This document shows, in pieces, positions 6,382 through 8,026 of a DNA stretch of 8,026 nt; positions within the stretch are counted from its first letter, which is position 1; the number at the start of each line of letters is the position of its first letter. The stretch is from Desulfobacteraceae bacterium (lineage in GTDB: Bacteria > Desulfobacterota > Desulfobacteria > Desulfobacterales > UBA5616), in assembly GCA_030620375.1 (NCBI GenBank), contig JAUXEW010000130.1, forward strand, positions 1 to 8,026, given 5' to 3'. The notes under the pieces were generated by a model, which had not been told where the DNA came from, did no database searches, and worked only from the letters and a program-made list of their open reading frames with translations. The position numbers were made by a program, and so were the translations under genes.

Positions 6382-7187
6382 TGGAACCAATGGTAATCGA
6401 TATAAAAAATCTGGTTTTTTCCTATGAAAAATCCCTGGTTTTAAAGGAGCTGTCCTTTTCGGTTCAAAAAAATAGTTTCTTTATCATAATCGGCCCAAAC
6501 GGCTCTGGAAAATCTACGCTATTAAAGGTCATTTCAGGGCTATTGAAGCCCAAAACGGGACAGGTGAACATTTTCGGAATACCCATCAAAAATTATTCCC
6601 GAAAATCGCTCGCAAAAATTATGGCACTGGTCCCGCAAATGGTCTCCGTGGATTTTCCTTTTACGGTTCTTGACGCTGTTCTCATGGGACGCGCACCCCA
6701 CCTGGGCGTATTTGGACTCGAACAGGCAATTGATATTAACATTGCCAGGCAAGCGCTTGAATTTACAGGTGTGGAATTCCTGGCCCACCGTAAAATGAAC
6801 CAGTTGAGCGGTGGTGAACAACAGCGTGTCTTTATTGCCCGGGCCATCTGCCAGGAACCCAAAATCATTCTATTGGACGAACCGACCGCCTCTTTGGATC
6901 TCGCTCATCAGATCAGGGTGATGGATCTCATGGAAAAACTTAAAATCGAAAAAGAGATCACCGTTGTAATGGTGTCCCATGATGTGAACCTGGCATCTAT
7001 GTATGGTGACAATCTGCTTTTGCTCAAAGCGGGTAAAATCGTAAATATAGGCCCCCCGAATGAGGTCATAAACTTTAAAACATTAGAAGAAACATACGGT
7101 TGCACGCTCTTAGTCGATGAAAGCCCGCTGGGAAAGTATCCGCGGATTACACTGGTTCCGAAAAAATATTTAAGCTCTACGGATTAG
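6381..7187 (+). CDS. btuD: Vitamin B12 ABC transporter, ATP-binding protein BtuD
   Basis: This 268-residue cytoplasmic ATPase energises the importer. All nucleotide-binding motifs are intact: Walker A GPNGSGKST (38-46), Q-loop Gln86 (LVPQ), ABC signature LSGGEQQR (142-149), Walker B KIILLDEPT (161-169), D-loop SLDL (171-174) and H-loop His200 (VSHD). LMGRAPHLGVFG (101-112) is characteristic of the FecE/BtuD/HmuV group that pairs with FecCD permeases. The length is typical, with a short C-terminal extension after about 235. The ATG at 6381 overlaps the btuC stop by one base. A second in-frame ATG (6390) is possible but breaks the overlap. No clear terminator hairpin follows; after the stop there is only a C-run and T-run at about 7190-7204. 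Confidence 0.9.
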   Translation: MEPMVIDIKNLVFSYEKSLVLKELSFSVQKNSFFIIIGPNGSGKSTLLKVISGLLKPKTGQVNIFGIPIKNYSRKSLAKIMALVPQMVSVDFPFTVLDAVLMGRAPHLGVFGLEQAIDINIARQALEFTGVEFLAHRKMNQLSGGEQQRVFIARAICQEPKIILLDEPTASLDLAHQIRVMDLMEKLKIEKEITVVMVSHDVNLASMYGDNLLLLKAGKIVNIGPPNEVINFKTLEETYGCTLLVDESPLGKYPRITLVPKKYLSSTD

Positions 7188-7261
7188 ATCCCCCCTTCTT
7201 TTTTTGCTACAATTCCTCAAAGACCACCATTATCCGCGATTGAAACTCCCTCACTTTTATG

Positions 7262-7310
7262 GACATCAGCGTTCGCGTTTCTCCACCGGCACCGTTGATA
7301 TCAAGGGGTT
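7262..7310 (+). other. tRNA-3'-end-like patch with near-palindrome, possible att remnant
   Basis: GTTCGCGTTTCTCCACCGGCACC (split here as GTTCGCGTTTCTCC at 7271-7284 and ACCGGCACC at 7285-7293) has the look of a tRNA T-loop followed by acceptor strand and CC end. It runs straight into CCGTTGATATCAAGGG (7292-7307), a 16-nt palindrome with one mismatched pair. Its complement encodes GAGGETRTL, similar to the spurious peptides often read antisense through tRNA 3' ends. The T-stem does not pair and no 5' half is found, so this is not a functional tRNA. Confidence 0.2.
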
Positions 7311-7358
7311 CGCCATTTACAGCAATTCCTTATTTTTTTTGGTAAAATTATGGATTTT

Positions 7359-7420
7359 GCCCATTTTGTGCCCGTCAGGGGCAAATATTTTATAAGATTT
7401 CAAGTAAAACCCAAAATGGC
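7359..7420. repeat. Nested inverted repeat downstream of btuD
   Basis: CCATTTTG (7361-7368) and CAAAATGG (7412-7419) are perfect 8-bp inverted repeats. Immediately inside the left arm, TGCCC (7369-7373) and GGGCA (7379-7383) form a compact hairpin followed on the plus strand by AATATTTTAT. On the minus strand the outer repeat is preceded by a T-run (complement of 7421-7426). It could act as a weak terminator or be a small palindromic element. Confidence 0.35.
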
Positions 7421-7510
7421 AAAAAAGTTTAATTAACATGATTAAATTATAGGTTTTTTTCTAAATTAGATTGGAAATCCAATTGAGCATTTTACACTGT
7501 TTTTAATTCC

Positions 7511-7667
7511 CGAACACTAAATCAAACAGTTCTTGCGATTTTCCTTGATTTTTCGCGAACACTAATAGCCGAAGTGCGCAGGTTAAGATGAAATATTCCC
7601 GATTTTTCCATGTCCATATCATGTGCCTATCCTAAATCCGTACTTCAGTGTACATTCGAAAGTGTTC
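7511..7667. repeat. Short repeats: CGAACACTAA direct pair plus inverted GAACACT
   Basis: CGAACACTAA occurs at 7511-7520 and again at 7556-7565, a 45-nt period. A third, inverted GAACACT is seen as AGTGTTC at 7661-7667. Exact 10-mer recurrence in a short AT-rich spacer is suggestive of binding sites or decayed repeat units but could be chance. Confidence 0.3.
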
Positions 7668-7708
7668 ATGAATTAAAAACAGGGGAGTTGTCCAAAGTTG
7701 AGTGTTGG

Positions 7709-8026
7709 TTAGGAAGTACACCACTTTACTGCAGAGTCCGTTGAGTCAAATAAGCGAGATTCCCACGAACTCTCATACTGATCAAGGCTCTCGATATATT
7801 GCATACACACATTTACAGCATGCGTTTCTTGAGCAACGAGCGCGACCTTAATATTAGAAACAGAAAGTGATGCAGCCCAGTCAGTGGCCACAGGTTCTTT
7901 CATATCTTTAATTTTAATAGGCGACAGGTCGGCTTCTAGAAAATTCCAAATCGAGTAGTGATGATTTTCAAATCTTCTATCTCCATATATCTCCCCGTTT
8001 GTTTGATCTATCTCTTTGAGATCAAC
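7709..8026 (-). CDS. C-terminal part of an unidentified protein (possible STAS/SpoIIAA-like)
   Basis: A minus-strand frame is open from the right edge (8026) to the TAA at 7709-7711, giving 105 visible residues with the N-terminus outside the window. An internal ATG at 7903 would leave only 64 residues and has no need to be the start, since the frame continues upstream as IWNFLEADLSPIKIKD. The visible part reads as alternating helix and strand. A central strand, IKVALVAQE, is followed by a helical segment, and the end is RLFDSTDSAVKWC. This ending resembles the F-x-D-x-x-x-A-x-x-W-L close of STAS/SpoIIAA-like small proteins, in which a strand-helix repeat fold is completed. The family call is tentative. 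It converges on the btu operon across the AT-rich spacer. Confidence 0.6.
   Translation of the reverse strand, partial: VDLKEIDQTNGEIYGDRRFENHHYSIWNFLEADLSPIKIKDMKEPVATDWAASLSVSNIKVALVAQETHAVNVCMQYIESLDQYESSWESRLFDSTDSAVKWCTS

Larger units (their letters stand above)
7188..7708. other. AT-rich noncoding spacer with scattered repeats
   Basis: This 521-nt stretch between btuD and the convergent right-edge gene has no believable coding region. The longest forward open frame (7204-7395) has no ribosome site or recognisable protein features. It holds a tRNA-3'-end-like patch with a palindrome (about 7262-7310), a nested inverted repeat (7359-7420), a short perfect inverted repeat ATTGGA-AA-TCCAAT (7470-7483) and repeated GAACACT motifs (7511-7667). 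Its composition is clearly more AT-rich than the btu genes, consistent with a degraded or accessory junction. Confidence 0.6.

Noticed and set aside
7204..7395. 63-codon forward open frame after btuD
   Set aside because: It has no ribosome site, composition is that of the AT-rich spacer, it crosses the tRNA-like patch and inverted repeat, and it shows no protein features.
1..8026. CRISPR array, transposase, toxin-antitoxin or defence genes
   Set aside because: No regularly spaced repeats and no protein with such motifs were found on either strand.

Overview
The window looks like chromosomal DNA of a free-living, probably anaerobic Gram-negative bacterium. A member of the Desulfobacterota (Desulfobacterales-like sulfate reducers) is my best guess. 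The basis is moderate GC in the genes, AT-rich spacers, the mix of flavin/NAD dehydrogenases with a UPF0158 protein, and a B12 importer of the binding-protein type. This is inference from gene content only; no 16S or other taxonomic marker is present.

Layout. (1) Positions 1-242 hold an imperfect palindromic element and a leader with a clear ribosome binding site. (2) 243-1207 (+) is a FabK/nitronate monooxygenase-type flavoprotein whose reading frame is broken near 326. (3) 1208-1636 (-) is a UPF0158 protein of unknown function, ending exactly against the flavoprotein stop codon. (4) 1783-4004 (-) is a two-gene unit: a classical short-chain dehydrogenase (3186-4004) followed by a GMC-type FAD oxidoreductase (1783-3084). 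(5) 4005-4377 is a divergent control region. It carries a good sigma70-like promoter for the dehydrogenase unit and, towards the B12 genes, structured sequence that partly resembles a cobalamin riboswitch without its 3' half. (6) 4378-7187 (+) is a compact btuF-btuC-btuD operon. (7) 7188-7708 is AT-rich noncoding sequence with several inverted and direct repeats and a patch that resembles a decayed tRNA 3' end. (8) 7709-8026 (-) is the C-terminal part of a gene running off the right edge, possibly a STAS/SpoIIAA-like protein.

How the genes work together. BtuF, BtuC and BtuD form a complete inner-membrane vitamin B12 importer: periplasmic binding protein, permease and ATPase. No outer-membrane BtuB or TonB gene is in the window. 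The SDR and GMC proteins are probably made from one message and could perform successive or parallel alcohol/ketone oxidoreductions, but the substrate cannot be read from the sequence. I found no defence system, CRISPR array, transposase or clearly new multi-gene system. The most rewarding points are the frameshifted flavoprotein, the riboswitch-like btuF leader, the palindromic element at the left edge, and the repeat-rich spacer on the right.
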